Notes: generated by a model from the sequence alone, not told the origin. A stretch of 64,000 bases of DNA from Massilia sp. IC2-278 (GCF_020708045.1 NZ_JAJFES010000003.1:1-64000), one strand, 5' to 3'; positions 35,233 through 44,279 are shown, numbered from the stretch's first letter. Made by a program: numbers and translations.

Positions 35233-36111
35233 TCAGCCCAGTAAAAATTCGCGTGCAAGCGCGATCTGGTCGGCATGCACGAAGGTGGGCGCGTGGCCGA
35301 CGCCGGGGAACTCCACCAGGCGCGGACGCGGGCCGCGCGTCGTCATTTCCAGCGCCGTGGCGTGCGACAGCAGGTCGGACAGTTCGCCGCGCACCAGCAG
35401 CGTCGGGCAGCGGATCGCATCGAATGCGCGCCACAGGGCCGCCTGGCCCAGCTCGGCGCGCGCGGCGGTGACGGCCTTGAAGGGTTCGGCCAGCGCCAGG
35501 TCGTAGTGGCGCACCCACTCGCCGTTCGGCGCCTGGCGCAGCACGTCGTCGGCCAGCTTGCGCCATTCCTCGTCGGAGTGCGGGCCGAACGAGCTTGACA
35601 CATCGCGCACGAAGCGCGCGCCGGATTCGAAGTCCGGAAAGCGCAGGTCCTGGCCGATGTAGTCGGCAATGCGGCGCATCGCGGCTTCGTCGAGCACCGG
35701 GCCGATATCGTTCAGCACCAGCTTCGCGATCGGCGTTTCCGGCAGCGAGGCCAGCACCATGCCGATCAGGCCGCCCATCGAGGTGCCGAACCAGTCGACC
35801 CGGTTGTCTTCGCTATCCGCAGTCACACGGGCGATCAGCGTGACCATGTCGGCCACGTACTGCGGCACCGCGTACAGCTGCGGGTCGCGCAGGTGGTCGG
35901 AACGGCCGCGCCCGGCCACGTCGGGGCAGACCACGCGGTAAGTGTCCGACAAATCGCGCGCCAGGGCGTCGAAATCGTCGGCCACGCGCGTCACGCCATG
36001 CACGCAGACCAGCACGCGCGGGTTGGCCGGATCGCCCCACTCCTTGTAGGCGATGCGGTGCAGGCCAGCCCGCGAGCTGCACTGCACATGTTTGATCCTC
36101 GCTTCGCTCAT
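35233..36111 (-). CDS. Alpha/beta hydrolase
   Basis: This 292-residue serine hydrolase has an oxyanion segment CVHGVTR, nucleophile elbow GTSMGG, catalytic acid near RGELSDLL, and catalytic His in GVGHAPTF. I start at 36111, where GGAGG lies 5 bases upstream; the longer frame adds 14 residues without support. It has no signal peptide and is probably cytoplasmic. Substrate is unknown; similar proteins include esterases and dienelactone-type hydrolases. It is divergent from the 3-hydroxybutyrate dehydrogenase gene, and the 122-base gap should hold both promoters. Confidence 0.9.
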   Translation of the reverse strand: MSEARIKHVQCSSRAGLHRIAYKEWGDPANPRVLVCVHGVTRVADDFDALARDLSDTYRVVCPDVAGRGRSDHLRDPQLYAVPQYVADMVTLIARVTADSEDNRVDWFGTSMGGLIGMVLASLPETPIAKLVLNDIGPVLDEAAMRRIADYIGQDLRFPDFESGARFVRDVSSSFGPHSDEEWRKLADDVLRQAPNGEWVRHYDLALAEPFKAVTAARAELGQAALWRAFDAIRCPTLLVRGELSDLLSHATALEMTTRGPRPRLVEFPGVGHAPTFVHADQIALAREFLLG

Positions 36112-36233
36112 CCCGCCTCCATGATGCAATATTGTCTGCCTGTTCAGCCGCAACCGACATTTTAGCTGGCAGTGCGATTAGAATTCTACCAATTCCGAGC
36201 AGGCACCTTGAACACCACTTTAAAGAGGGCAGC

Positions 36234-37046
36234 ATGAACGTCAGCACCAACACCAGCGCAAGGATGTTAAGCGGTAAAACGGCACTCGTCACCGGCTCCA
36301 CCTCGGGCATCGGCCTCGGCATCGCCCGTGCCCTTGCCGAGCAAGGCGCGAACATCGTCTTCAACGGCTTCGGCGACGCCCAGCAGATCGAAAAGCTGTA
36401 CACCGACGTCGGCCAGGAATTCGGCGTCCAGACCGGCTACCACAACGCCGACATGTCGAAGCCCGCCGAGATCGAAGCCTTGATGCGGTTTGCATCCGAT
36501 AAATTCGGCGGCGTCGACATCCTGGTCAACAATGCGGGCATCCAGCATGTGTCGCCGGTCGAGGACTTCCCGGTCGAGAAGTGGGACGCCATCATCGCCA
36601 TCAACCTGACCTCGGCCTTCCACACCACGCGCCTGGCCCTGCCCGGCATGAAAGCGAAGAACTGGGGCCGCATCATCAACCTGGCCTCGGTGCACGGGCT
36701 GGTGGGCTCGGCGCAGAAGTCGGCGTATGTGGCGGCCAAGCACGGGCTGGTGGGCTTTACCAAGGTCACGGCTCTGGAGACCGCGCAGACCGGCGTCACC
36801 TGCAACGCGATCTGCCCGGGCTGGGTGCTGACGCCGCTGGTGCAGAAGCAGGTCGACGACCGCGCCGCCCGCGAAAGCGTGTCGAACGACGAGGCGAAGC
36901 GTGCGCTGCTGGCGGAAAAGCAGCCGTCGGGCGAGTTCGTCACGCCCGACGAACTCGGCGCGCTGGCGGTGTTCTTCTGCTCGCCGGCCGGCGCCCAGGT
37001 GCGCGGCGTGGCGTGGAACATGGACGGGGGCTGGGCCGCACAGTAA
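36234..37046 (+). CDS. 3-hydroxybutyrate dehydrogenase (SDR family)
   Basis: This 270-residue short-chain dehydrogenase has NAD-binding TGSTSGIG, NNAGIQHV, catalytic Ser in LASVHGLVGS, and YxxxK as YVAAK. The segment ICPGWVLTPLVQKQ is characteristic of D-3-hydroxybutyrate dehydrogenases, which convert 3-hydroxybutyrate to acetoacetate during polyhydroxybutyrate use. I start at ATG 36234 with GAGGG 5 bases upstream; an internal ATG (MLSGKTALVTG) ten codons later is possible. It is monocistronic and converges on the LRR-like gene with 14 bases between the stops. Confidence 0.93.
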   Translation: MNVSTNTSARMLSGKTALVTGSTSGIGLGIARALAEQGANIVFNGFGDAQQIEKLYTDVGQEFGVQTGYHNADMSKPAEIEALMRFASDKFGGVDILVNNAGIQHVSPVEDFPVEKWDAIIAINLTSAFHTTRLALPGMKAKNWGRIINLASVHGLVGSAQKSAYVAAKHGLVGFTKVTALETAQTGVTCNAICPGWVLTPLVQKQVDDRAARESVSNDEAKRALLAEKQPSGEFVTPDELGALAVFFCSPAGAQVRGVAWNMDGGWAAQ

Positions 37047-37060
37047 GCGGTGCCGGGCCG

Positions 37061-38062
37061 TCACGCGGCATCGTAGCCCAGCGCCTCCAGGCGTTGGCGC
37101 AAGACGGCATCCTCCTTGCGCCGGCCGCTAAAAAAGGCAAGCGCTTTCAAGCTTGGCGGGCGCGGCTGCCGCATGAAAGTATCGAAGTCGAGCGCCGTGC
37201 CGAAGATCCGCAGCGCTTGCAGGCGGGGCAGCAGCGCCAGTCCGTCCAGCCGCGCGAAGCGCTTGCAATTGAGGATGCGGATGCGTTCCAGCGCCGGCAT
37301 CTCCTCGGAGATGTCGAGCCCGGTGATCTGCAACTGGTCGCTGATGCTGAGCCGCTCCAGCTTGCGGAAGCGGCTCAGCGGCCCGAGCGCATTCAGTCCC
37401 TTGACCATCGTGATCTCGAGTTCCCGGATCGGGCTGTCGACGATCTCGTCCAGGTTCGTGCGTCCGCCGACGATCAAGGCGAGTTTGCGCAGGCGGCGTA
37501 GTTCGTTGACGAAGGCGATGCCGGCCTTGCTGGGCAGGCGCAGCGTCAGTTCGGCCATGTGTGCCAATTGGCCGACGGTAGCGATGTTCTTCGTGTGCCC
37601 GGCCAGGAACAGCCTTTGCAACGCCATGGCATGGCGCAGGTGCTGCAGGTCGAATCCTGCGCGGCGGGTTTCTCCCAGGTCGAGGCGGGTCAAACGGTGC
37701 AGGTTCGGCCACGCCAGGAAATCCGGCGCGTCGAGTTCGTAGATACCGATCCGCAGGCGCGCCAGGTGCTGCAGCGTTTGCACACTGTCGAAGTGCGACA
37801 CCGTTTGCAGGCAGTCGAGCGACAAGGATCGCACCTCGGGCAAGTGTGCCAGCACGCGGCAATCGACGGGGTGGCTGTAGAAGCGCACCTCGAGCGCGTC
37901 GCCGAATTCGCGGCAAGCCGCGTTCAGTTCCTGTAGCAGCGCGCCATCGGCCTGGCTGGCATGCGCGAACTGGATGACCACGTGTTCGCCACCTTCGATC
38001 AGGCTGTGGATGGCGTTGCGGTCGATACTGTCCGGGCTGTCGATTCGGGTAATGCGCTGCAC
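37061..38062 (-). CDS. Leucine-rich-repeat-like protein of unknown function
   Basis: This 333-residue protein has no signal peptide. From about residue 75 onward it shows irregular repeats of about 22-24 residues with the L-x-x-L-x-L pattern (for example LPEVRSLSLDCL, LARLRIGIYEL, LTRLDLGET, LERLSISDQLQITGL, LERIRILNC, LQALRIFGT). It therefore looks like a curved LRR protein used for protein binding. I choose GTG 38062 because AAAGGAGG lies 5 bases upstream; a GTG seven codons earlier has no such site. No partner is evident. It diverges from the CAT-like gene. Function is not assigned. Confidence 0.75.
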   Translation of the reverse strand: MQRITRIDSPDSIDRNAIHSLIEGGEHVVIQFAHASQADGALLQELNAACREFGDALEVRFYSHPVDCRVLAHLPEVRSLSLDCLQTVSHFDSVQTLQHLARLRIGIYELDAPDFLAWPNLHRLTRLDLGETRRAGFDLQHLRHAMALQRLFLAGHTKNIATVGQLAHMAELTLRLPSKAGIAFVNELRRLRKLALIVGGRTNLDEIVDSPIRELEITMVKGLNALGPLSRFRKLERLSISDQLQITGLDISEEMPALERIRILNCKRFARLDGLALLPRLQALRIFGTALDFDTFMRQPRPPSLKALAFFSGRRKEDAVLRQRLEALGYDAA

Positions 38063-38195
38063 AGGCTCCTCCTTTTTACTCACCCAATGCTAGCGCGAAT
38101 TGGATGAGCCGGTCAGCGTTTTCGACGTCGTGGCGGGCCGGGGTACGGCCGCGTATGCGACAATCCTGCCCTCCCCGTTTTTCAGGCAATTCGCA

Positions 38196-38834
38196 ATGCA
38201 GCACTTTGAACGGCGGCGCGACCGCTTCGACCTCTTCGACCGCATGGACAGTCCCGCGGTCAACCTCTGCTTCACGATGGACCTGCCGGATTTCCGGCCC
38301 TGGTGCAAGGCGCAGGGCCTGCCGCCCTTCCACGTGCTGCTGTGCGCCGTGCTGCGCTCGGTGCTGGCGATTCCGAATTTCCGTTACCGCGTGTTCGAGG
38401 GCGAAGTCATCGAGATCGACCGCCTGATGCCCTCGTTCACCGTCACCAACCAGCACCACGACCTGAATTTCGCCCTGTTCGACTGGTCGGACGACTTGCG
38501 CGAATTCGTACGGCGCGGCGTGGCCTCGCGCGACCAGGCCGGCGCCATGTTGGAACTGAACAATGCCTATGCCGGCCTGTCGCCGCGCCAGATGAAAGAC
38601 CAGGTCTTCATCACCTGCATACCCTGGCTCGACTTCACTTCGATCCAGCACCCGGCCGCCACGCTGGGTTCGCCCGACATCCCGTCGCTGGCCTGGGGCA
38701 AGTTCAAGGATGGCCCGAATGGACGCCTGGCGCTGCCGTTCTCGGTCCAGGCCCACCATGGCTTCGTCGACGGCTACCACATCCACCAGCTGGCGCAGCA
38801 GATCGCAGCCGAGCTGGAAGGCTTCATGCAGTAA
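38196..38834 (+). CDS. Chloramphenicol acetyltransferase-like protein
   Basis: This 212-residue protein has the fold length and signature of type A (classical) CAT. The catalytic motif HHGFVDGYH (187-195; His188 is the general base) corresponds to HHxxxDGFH in known CATs, and the middle region FTVTNQHHDLNFALFDW fits the family. Start at ATG 38196 gives a normal CAT N-terminus; the frame opens at 38100 but that segment is unrelated. Whether it inactivates chloramphenicol or acetylates another substrate cannot be read from the sequence. It is a chromosomal single gene with no mobile element nearby. Confidence 0.85.
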   Translation: MQHFERRRDRFDLFDRMDSPAVNLCFTMDLPDFRPWCKAQGLPPFHVLLCAVLRSVLAIPNFRYRVFEGEVIEIDRLMPSFTVTNQHHDLNFALFDWSDDLREFVRRGVASRDQAGAMLELNNAYAGLSPRQMKDQVFITCIPWLDFTSIQHPAATLGSPDIPSLAWGKFKDGPNGRLALPFSVQAHHGFVDGYHIHQLAQQIAAELEGFMQ

Positions 38835-38905
38835 ATCGCGGCAAGCCGAGCTTCATGCGGAACGCGCAAGGCGCGCGGCAGCTGCGCTGGCCGCGTGCTA
38901 CGTCC

Positions 38906-39706
38906 CTAGCTGCCGGTCGACCCCGCCGCGACGTTCTCACGGCCGGACTCAGCCCGGTATTTGGTCATGCTCGGCATCGGTTGCTCCAGGATGTACTGGA
39001 TGTCCTGGCCGGTTGCCTTCAGGACCTTGATACGCATGCCCTTGAACCCAATCGCCGCGGTACCGTCTTTCTGCAGTTCATACGATACGTCCTGGGTGAA
39101 CGCCGGGCGCGCAATTCCATGCGAATATTCCCGGTACGAGATTTTTACTTCGCCCTTCGATGTCCCCTGGTACAGGACATCAACAAAGAAATCGTCCGGG
39201 TTCTCCGTTTCCGTCTCGGTGACGCTCACCTCGTACGGGATCGGCGCGGAAACGGGGAACATCCCCGCATAGTGCGGGAACAAAGATCGGGTGAATTCCT
39301 GGTTCTTGCCGATATCGGCCAGGCAGCCCAGGACGTTCCGGTCTCCGAAAAACCCTACCACACCTGTGTTTTCCGTCGTAAAACAAAGCATTGGTATGCC
39401 GCCTCGTACCAGCATTTGGCCACCGTAGCCAGCCTTTACCGTGAGCACATAACCCCGATCCATCTTGCTGCTTCCGCCAGCCTTCAGGACCGCCTGGTAA
39501 CGTTTCGAGACGGTGCGGATGCCTTCCTTGTACAGAGATTCCCCAACCTCGGCTGTGCTGACCTCACCGATCGCGGGCCGCAGGAAATAGCTGGTCGCCT
39601 GCTCTACGCGGTCGACGGGAGGCGCGACCCGTGCCGGGGCTGCATGTGAAGCAAAAGAGGCGGCGAACGCCACGCTGAAGAGCATGGCTTTAGAGTTGTT
39701 ATGCAT
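38906..39706 (-). CDS. Secreted protein of unknown function
   Basis: This 266-residue protein has an N-terminal signal peptide (about 1-22, ending FASHAAPA). The mature part is rich in beta-type segments, with two cysteines (in MLCFTT and LGCLAD) that could pair. The sequence around it is visibly less GC-rich than its neighbours, which may indicate later acquisition. I recognise no domain. It stands alone between the CAT-like gene and the TetR cluster. The start ATG at 39706 is the only one giving a complete signal peptide. Confidence 0.75.
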   Translation of the reverse strand: MHNNSKAMLFSVAFAASFASHAAPARVAPPVDRVEQATSYFLRPAIGEVSTAEVGESLYKEGIRTVSKRYQAVLKAGGSSKMDRGYVLTVKAGYGGQMLVRGGIPMLCFTTENTGVVGFFGDRNVLGCLADIGKNQEFTRSLFPHYAGMFPVSAPIPYEVSVTETETENPDDFFVDVLYQGTSKGEVKISYREYSHGIARPAFTQDVSYELQKDGTAAIGFKGMRIKVLKATGQDIQYILEQPMPSMTKYRAESGRENVAAGSTGS

Positions 39707-39857
39707 GGGCTGTCCCGGAACATGAAAGCGTGATCTGATTCCAGCGAGTATATCTTCAAGGCAATCCCAAAAATCTCTCCAATTATTACCTCAAACAGTG
39801 CCAAGGCTGTGCCAATCAAGCCGATATGACGCGTCTACGAAATCGGACTTGACGCGC

Positions 39858-39893
39858 AAATATGATGGCAATAATATGTTATCCATCATATTT
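39858..39893. promoter_or_regulatory. Candidate TetR operator in its own promoter
   Basis: Arms aaatatgatgg (39858-39868) and ccatcatattt (39883-39893) are perfectly inverted with 14 bases between. They can also be read as two overlapping 20-bp sites (39859-39878 and 39873-39892) shaped like the perfect site upstream of the SDR gene. They end 12 bases before the tetR-like start. Confidence 0.7.
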
Positions 39894-39905
39894 GTTAGAC
39901 ACGCC

Positions 39906-40493
39906 ATGAATACCGGGACGAAACAGAATAAGCGCGAGCTTTCCCACCAGCGCATCCTCGACGCCGCCGCCCGCGCCGTGCGCCGCCACGGCTATGCCGG
40001 CGTCGGCGTGGCCGAGGTGATGAAGGAGGCCGGCCTGACCCACGGCGGCTTCTATGCCCACTTCAAGTCGCGCGACGCCCTGCTCGCCGCTGCGCTCGAT
40101 CATGCCGGCGCGGGCAGCGCCAAGGCCCTTGCACGACGCATCGCAATCGGGCGCGAAGCAGGCGTGAGCCCCTTGCGCGCCCTGGTCGAAGGCTACCTGA
40201 GCGAAGCCCACGTGGCCGCCGCCGAGCTGGGCTGCCCGGTGGCCGCCCTCGGCTCCGACATGCACCGCCAGCAGGAAGACGTGCTGGCCGCCTCGCGCCG
40301 CCGTGTGCAGGGCCTGATTGCCAGCGTGCGCCAGGCGCTGCCGCCAGGCGCGCCCGAGGCGCAAGCGCAGGTGATCGCCAGCACCCTGGTCGGCACCCTG
40401 CAACTGGCGCGCACGCTCGGCGACGAGGCCGGCGGCCTGCTGCAAGCGTCGCGCGACACCCTGCTGGTGCAATACGACAAGGCGCCGGCCTGA
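39906..40493 (+). CDS. TetR-family transcriptional regulator
   Basis: This 195-residue regulator has an N-terminal helix-turn-helix (about 12-60): RILDAAARAVRRHGYAGVGVAEVMKEAGLTHGGFYAHFKSRDAL in pieces, typical of the AcrR/NemR-like group. The C-terminal ligand-binding domain contains LGCPVAALGSDM, as in regulators of reactive-electrophile or efflux responses. I start at ATG 39906; the longer frame runs across its own operator. It most likely represses itself and the downstream SDR-MFS genes, because the same ATATGATG/CATCATAT half-site occurs at both promoters. Confidence 0.92.
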   Translation: MNTGTKQNKRELSHQRILDAAARAVRRHGYAGVGVAEVMKEAGLTHGGFYAHFKSRDALLAAALDHAGAGSAKALARRIAIGREAGVSPLRALVEGYLSEAHVAAAELGCPVAALGSDMHRQQEDVLAASRRRVQGLIASVRQALPPGAPEAQAQVIASTLVGTLQLARTLGDEAGGLLQASRDTLLVQYDKAPA

Positions 40494-40504
40494 GCTAAGC
40501 ACAC

Positions 40505-40582
40505 GTAGGGTGGGTTCTCGAACCCACCATCCATACGAGGAAACGCATCGATACACCGGTGAGTTCGAGAACCCACCCACCG
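40505..40582. repeat. Facing pair of REP-like palindromes
   Basis: The first copy (GTAG at 40505; stem gtgggttc/gaacccac, 40510-40527) points right. The second (40559-40576, one mismatch in the stem) points left. About 30 bases separate the stems. The pair lies between tetR and the SDR operator. Confidence 0.78.
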
Positions 40583-40593
40583 TTTCATCCAAA

Positions 40594-40613
40594 AATATGA
40601 TGACCATCATATT
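40594..40613. promoter_or_regulatory. Candidate TetR operator upstream of the SDR-MFS genes
   Basis: The 20-bp perfect palindrome aatatgatg-ac-catcatatt lies 24 bases before the SDR start. Its half-site is the same as that at 39858-39893 in front of the tetR-like gene. Confidence 0.75.
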
Positions 40614-40637
40614 CAATTAACCTGAAAGAGGAACACC

Positions 40638-41342
40638 ATGAAACTCGCAGATGCCACCGTCTTTATCACCGGCGCCAATCGTGGCCTCGGCCTCGCCTTT
40701 GCGCGCGCCGCCCTGGCAGCCGGCGCACGCAAGGTCTACGCCGCCGCGCGCGACCCGGGCAGCATCGCCCTGCCCGGCGTGGTGCCGATCGCGCTCGACG
40801 TCAACAATCCTTCGCAGGTTGCGGCTGCCGCGGCCGATTGCGGCGACGTCACCCTGGTCGTCAACAACGCCGGCATCGCCACCACCGGCGGCCTGCTCGA
40901 CTCCGGCAGCATCGAGGCCACCCAGCGCATGATGGAGACCAACGTCTACGGCATGCTGCGCGTGAGCCAGGCCTTTGCCCCGGTGCTGGCCAGGAACGGC
41001 GGCGGCGCGCTGCTGACCGTGCTGTCGGTATCGAGCTGGCTCAGTGCGCCGGTACTGGCCGGCTATGCGGTCTCGAAAGCAGCCGCCTGGAGCGCGACCA
41101 ACGGCCTGCGCAACGAGCTGCGCGCGCAGGGCACGCAGGTGCTCGGCCTGCACGTGGGCTTCATCGACACCGACCTCACCAAGGGCTTCGATGCACCCAA
41201 GCTGGCGCCGGATTTCGTGGTCGAGCGGGCCTACGCGGCGCTGGAGGCCGGCGCCAGCGAAATCGCGGTCGACGAATGGACGCAGGGGATCAAGCGCGGC
41301 CTCTCGAACGAACCGGGCATCTACACCGACTACGCACGCTGA
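40638..41342 (+). CDS. SDR-family oxidoreductase
   Basis: This 234-residue short-chain dehydrogenase/reductase has cofactor motif TGANRGLG, NNAGIATTG and catalytic SxxxYxxxK as SSWLSAPVLAGYAVSKAA in two parts. Arg15 next to the glycine motif and AARDP after beta-2 suggest NADP(H). Substrate is unknown. It is the first gene after the second TetR operator and is followed by an MFS exporter 19 bases later, so the set looks like an inducible detoxification unit. AGAGGAAC precedes the ATG. Confidence 0.93.
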   Translation: MKLADATVFITGANRGLGLAFARAALAAGARKVYAAARDPGSIALPGVVPIALDVNNPSQVAAAAADCGDVTLVVNNAGIATTGGLLDSGSIEATQRMMETNVYGMLRVSQAFAPVLARNGGGALLTVLSVSSWLSAPVLAGYAVSKAAAWSATNGLRNELRAQGTQVLGLHVGFIDTDLTKGFDAPKLAPDFVVERAYAALEAGASEIAVDEWTQGIKRGLSNEPGIYTDYAR

Positions 41343-41361
41343 TCCTTTTCGGACAACCACC

Positions 41362-42765
41362 ATGACCACTCCTTCCATTGCCCCGATCCCCTTGCGCACG
41401 AGCGCCCAGAAGGGCGCCTCGCCCTGGCCCATCTTCTGGATCGCCAGCATCGCCGTCTTCCTGGTCTCGCTCGACGCCACCCTGCTGTACGCCGCCTTCG
41501 GCCCGCTCGGGCGCAGCTTCCCGAGCGCCACGCCGGCCGACATGTCCTGGGTGCTGAACGCCTACACCATCGTCTACGCCGCCATGCTGGTGCCGGCCGG
41601 CGGCCTGGCCGATACCCACGGCCGCAAGCGCGTGTTCCTGATTGGCGTGACGCTGTTCCTGGCGGCGTCGGCCGCTTGCGGCATGGCCGACAGCGTCGCC
41701 TTGCTGATCGCGGCGCGCGTGGCGCAGGCGCTCGGCGCGGCGCTGCTGACGCCGGCCTCGCTGTCGATCATCCTCGACGCCTTTCCGAAGGAGAAGCGTG
41801 CGGTGGCGGTCAGCCTGTGGGGCGCGGTCGGCGGGCTGGCGGCTGCCGTGGGGCCGAGCCTGGGCACGACCGTCATCGAGCAGTTCGGCTGGCCGGCGGC
41901 CTTTTACCTGAACCTGCCGCTGGGCGCCGTGTCGCTGTGGTACGGGGCGGCGCGCCTGCGCGAGGCGGGCGGCGCGGCGAACCGGCAGCGGGTGGACGTG
42001 GTCGGCATGCTGCTGCTGATCGTGGCGGTGGGCGCGTTTGCGATGGCGATCACGCAGTCGGAATCGCCGCACTGGAGCCGGGTCGAGCTGACCGTGCTGG
42101 CCTTGCTGGGCGTGGCCGGGCTGGGCGCCTTCATCCTGTGGGCACGCACGGCCAGGGCGCCGCTGGTCGACCTGGCGCTGTTTGCGAACCGCAGCTACAG
42201 CCTGGTGAACCTGGCGACGCTGGCCTTCGGCACGGCGTTCGCGCTGATGTTCTTCTCCTACTTCGCCTATCTCACGAACGTGTGGCACTACAGCCTGCCG
42301 GCGGCCGGCCTGGCCGTCACCCCGGGGCCGCTGACGGTGGTGCCGACGGCCATCATCGCCGGCCGCATCGCGGGGCGCTACGGACACCGGCGCGTGCTGG
42401 TGCCGGGCGCGCTGGTCTACGCGTGCAGCAGCCTGTGGTTGTTCTCGATGGTGGGAAGCGAGCCGCATTACCTGACGCAGTGGCTGCCGGCGGTGCTGCT
42501 GAGCGGGACCGGCGTGGGCATGGTGCTGCCTTCGCTCGCCGGCGCCGCCGTGGCGGGCCTGCCGCCGGCGCAGTACGCGGTGGGCAGCGCGGTGAACCAG
42601 GCCACGCGCCAGCTGGGCGGCGCGCTGGGGGTGGCGATCGCGGTGGTACTGGTCGGGCACGCGGGTGTGGCGCGGGCGGACTTCGTGCCGCTGTATGTGC
42701 TGCACATGGGGCTGGCGCTGGTCACCTGCGCATTGTGCCTCGGCGTGCACACGCGCCGCAGCTAG
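41362..42765 (+). CDS. MFS transporter of the DHA2 (14-TM) family
   Basis: This 467-residue transporter has about 13-14 hydrophobic helices. The motif A region GGLADTHGRKRVFLIG and motif C-like GAVGGLAAAVGPSLG are typical of DHA2 drug/proton antiporters of the EmrB/QacA group. The ATG at 41362 directly follows the SDR gene; the longer frame overlaps SDR in another phase and is rejected. It should export an organic compound, probably the TetR ligand or the SDR product. Its stop overlaps the convergent TPR-methyltransferase stop in CTAG. Confidence 0.93.
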   Translation: MTTPSIAPIPLRTSAQKGASPWPIFWIASIAVFLVSLDATLLYAAFGPLGRSFPSATPADMSWVLNAYTIVYAAMLVPAGGLADTHGRKRVFLIGVTLFLAASAACGMADSVALLIAARVAQALGAALLTPASLSIILDAFPKEKRAVAVSLWGAVGGLAAAVGPSLGTTVIEQFGWPAAFYLNLPLGAVSLWYGAARLREAGGAANRQRVDVVGMLLLIVAVGAFAMAITQSESPHWSRVELTVLALLGVAGLGAFILWARTARAPLVDLALFANRSYSLVNLATLAFGTAFALMFFSYFAYLTNVWHYSLPAAGLAVTPGPLTVVPTAIIAGRIAGRYGHRRVLVPGALVYACSSLWLFSMVGSEPHYLTQWLPAVLLSGTGVGMVLPSLAGAAVAGLPPAQYAVGSAVNQATRQLGGALGVAIAVVLVGHAGVARADFVPLYVLHMGLALVTCALCLGVHTRRS

Positions 42766-44279
42766 GCGGCGCGCAGGACGGCGACCTGTCCGACGATGGG
42801 CACGCCGTTCTCGCTGCGCAGCGGAGACGACTCCAGCAGCACGACCTGGAATCCGTGCGCATCCGCAAGCCGGCGCAGGTAGCCGGCCGAATGCGCGTAG
42901 CGGTTCGAGGCCTGCAGCACGAAATCCTCGCCCTCGCAGGTTTCGGTGGAAAAACAGAACGCGCCGCCTGGCCGCAGCACGCGCTTCACTTCACCGAACA
43001 CGGCGGCCAGGTCGCCAAAGTATACGAATACGTCGGCCGCCACGACCAGGTCGGCGCCTGCGCTTTCCTGCGCCAGGAAGGCGGCGATGTCGGCGCAGGC
43101 CAGCCGGTCGTACAGGCCGGTCGCGCGCGCCTTGTCGAGCATGCGCTCGGACAGGTCGACGCCGGCCAGCGAACGTGCGCGCGGCTTCAGGTAGGGCGCG
43201 CACAAGCCCGTGCCGCAGCCCAGGTCGAGCACGTCGCCGCCGGCGTCCACCCCGGCGCTGCGCAAGGCGGCATCGATGGCCGCCGGCGTGCGGTAGTCCA
43301 GCACCTCGGTCAGGTGCTGGTCGAAGTGGCCGGCATATTGGTCGAACAGCGCCTTCACGTACGCCTGCGGCGCGCGTTGCGGCGCCTTGCCGACGCCGAG
43401 TGCGGCCAGGGCGAAGTCGACCTGGCTCGTGTCGCCATCCTGTGCGTGCCGTATCCGGCGCGCGCACTGATAGGCCTCGATGGCTTCGGGCTGGCGCCCC
43501 AGGGCAAGCAGCGTCGCCGCGCGATGCTCGTGCGTGACGGCGTGTTCGGGCCGCACCGCCAGCGCGCGCTCGTAGCTGCGCAGCGCCTCGTCGAAACGGC
43601 GCAGCTTGTGCAGCGCCATGCCGCGGCCGGCGTGGGCCTCGGCCATCTTCGGGTCCACGGCCAGTGCGCGGTCGTACCCCTCGACCGCGTCGCGCAGGCG
43701 GCGCAGCAGGTACAGCGCATTGGCGCGCACGCACAGCGCCTGCGCGTAGCGTGGCTGGCTGGCCAGTGCCCGTTCGGCGCCCTCCAGCGCGGCCTGCGGC
43801 TGGCCCAGGTCGATCAAGGCCGCGGCGCGGTTGCAGGCCGCTTCCGGATACGGCAAACGCAGGGCCAGCGCGCGCTCGTAGCTGTCCACCGCTTCCTGCG
43901 CCCGTCCGAGCTTGCGCAGCGCGTTGCCGCGGTTGGCGAAGGCCATCGCATACGACGGGTTCAGGCGCAGCGCCTGGTCGTAGCTGGCCAGCGCCTCGGC
44001 GCTGCGGCCCAGGTCCTGCAAGGCCGCGCCCAGGTTGCAGTGCGCGGTCGCCTGGGACGGATTGATGGCGATGGCTTGCCCAATCAGGTCCAGCGCCAGC
44101 GCGGCCTCGCCCTGCTGGCGCGCAATTACGCCGAGCAGGTGCAGCGCGTCGAACTGATGCGGCGCCTCGGCCAGCACCGCGCGGTACATCTCCTGCGCCT
44201 GCGCCAGCCGGCCCGCCTGGTGGTGGGCGACGGCCTGCTGCAACAGCGCGGTGAGGTCCTGTTTTCCTGCCTGCTTCAT
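42762..44279 (-). CDS. TPR-repeat protein fused to a SAM-dependent methyltransferase
   Basis: This 505-residue protein has about seven to eight tetratricopeptide repeats (residues about 10-290, each with the A-x-x-x-x-G/A...AL-x-x-Y-x-x-A-L pattern). A class I methyltransferase domain (about 320-505) follows, with [10 protein letters not shown] as the SAM-binding motif and [14 protein letters not shown] as motif II/III. Similar TPR-methyltransferase fusions are common in betaproteobacteria and of unknown target. I start at ATG 44279 with AGAGGCAGGA upstream. The stop overlaps the MFS stop on the other strand, so transcription termination must be shared or run into each other. Confidence 0.9.
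   Translation of the reverse strand: MKQAGKQDLTALLQQAVAHHQAGRLAQAQEMYRAVLAEAPHQFDALHLLGVIARQQGEAALALDLIGQAIAINPSQATAHCNLGAALQDLGRSAEALASYDQALRLNPSYAMAFANRGNALRKLGRAQEAVDSYERALALRLPYPEAACNRAAALIDLGQPQAALEGAERALASQPRYAQALCVRANALYLLRRLRDAVEGYDRALAVDPKMAEAHAGRGMALHKLRRFDEALRSYERALAVRPEHAVTHEHRAATLLALGRQPEAIEAYQCARRIRHAQDGDTSQVDFALAALGVGKAPQRAPQAYVKALFDQYAGHFDQHLTEVLDYRTPAAIDAALRSAGVDAGGDVLDLGCGTGLCAPYLKPRARSLAGVDLSERMLDKARATGLYDRLACADIAAFLAQESAGADLVVAADVFVYFGDLAAVFGEVKRVLRPGGAFCFSTETCEGEDFVLQASNRYAHSAGYLRRLADAHGFQVVLLESSPLRSENGVPIVGQVAVLRAA

Noticed and set aside
30380..35506. Plus-strand open frame of about 1700 codons opposite relA, ridA and the Mla-like genes
   Set aside because: It is a GC-driven shadow frame across several well-supported minus-strand genes and shows no protein family features.
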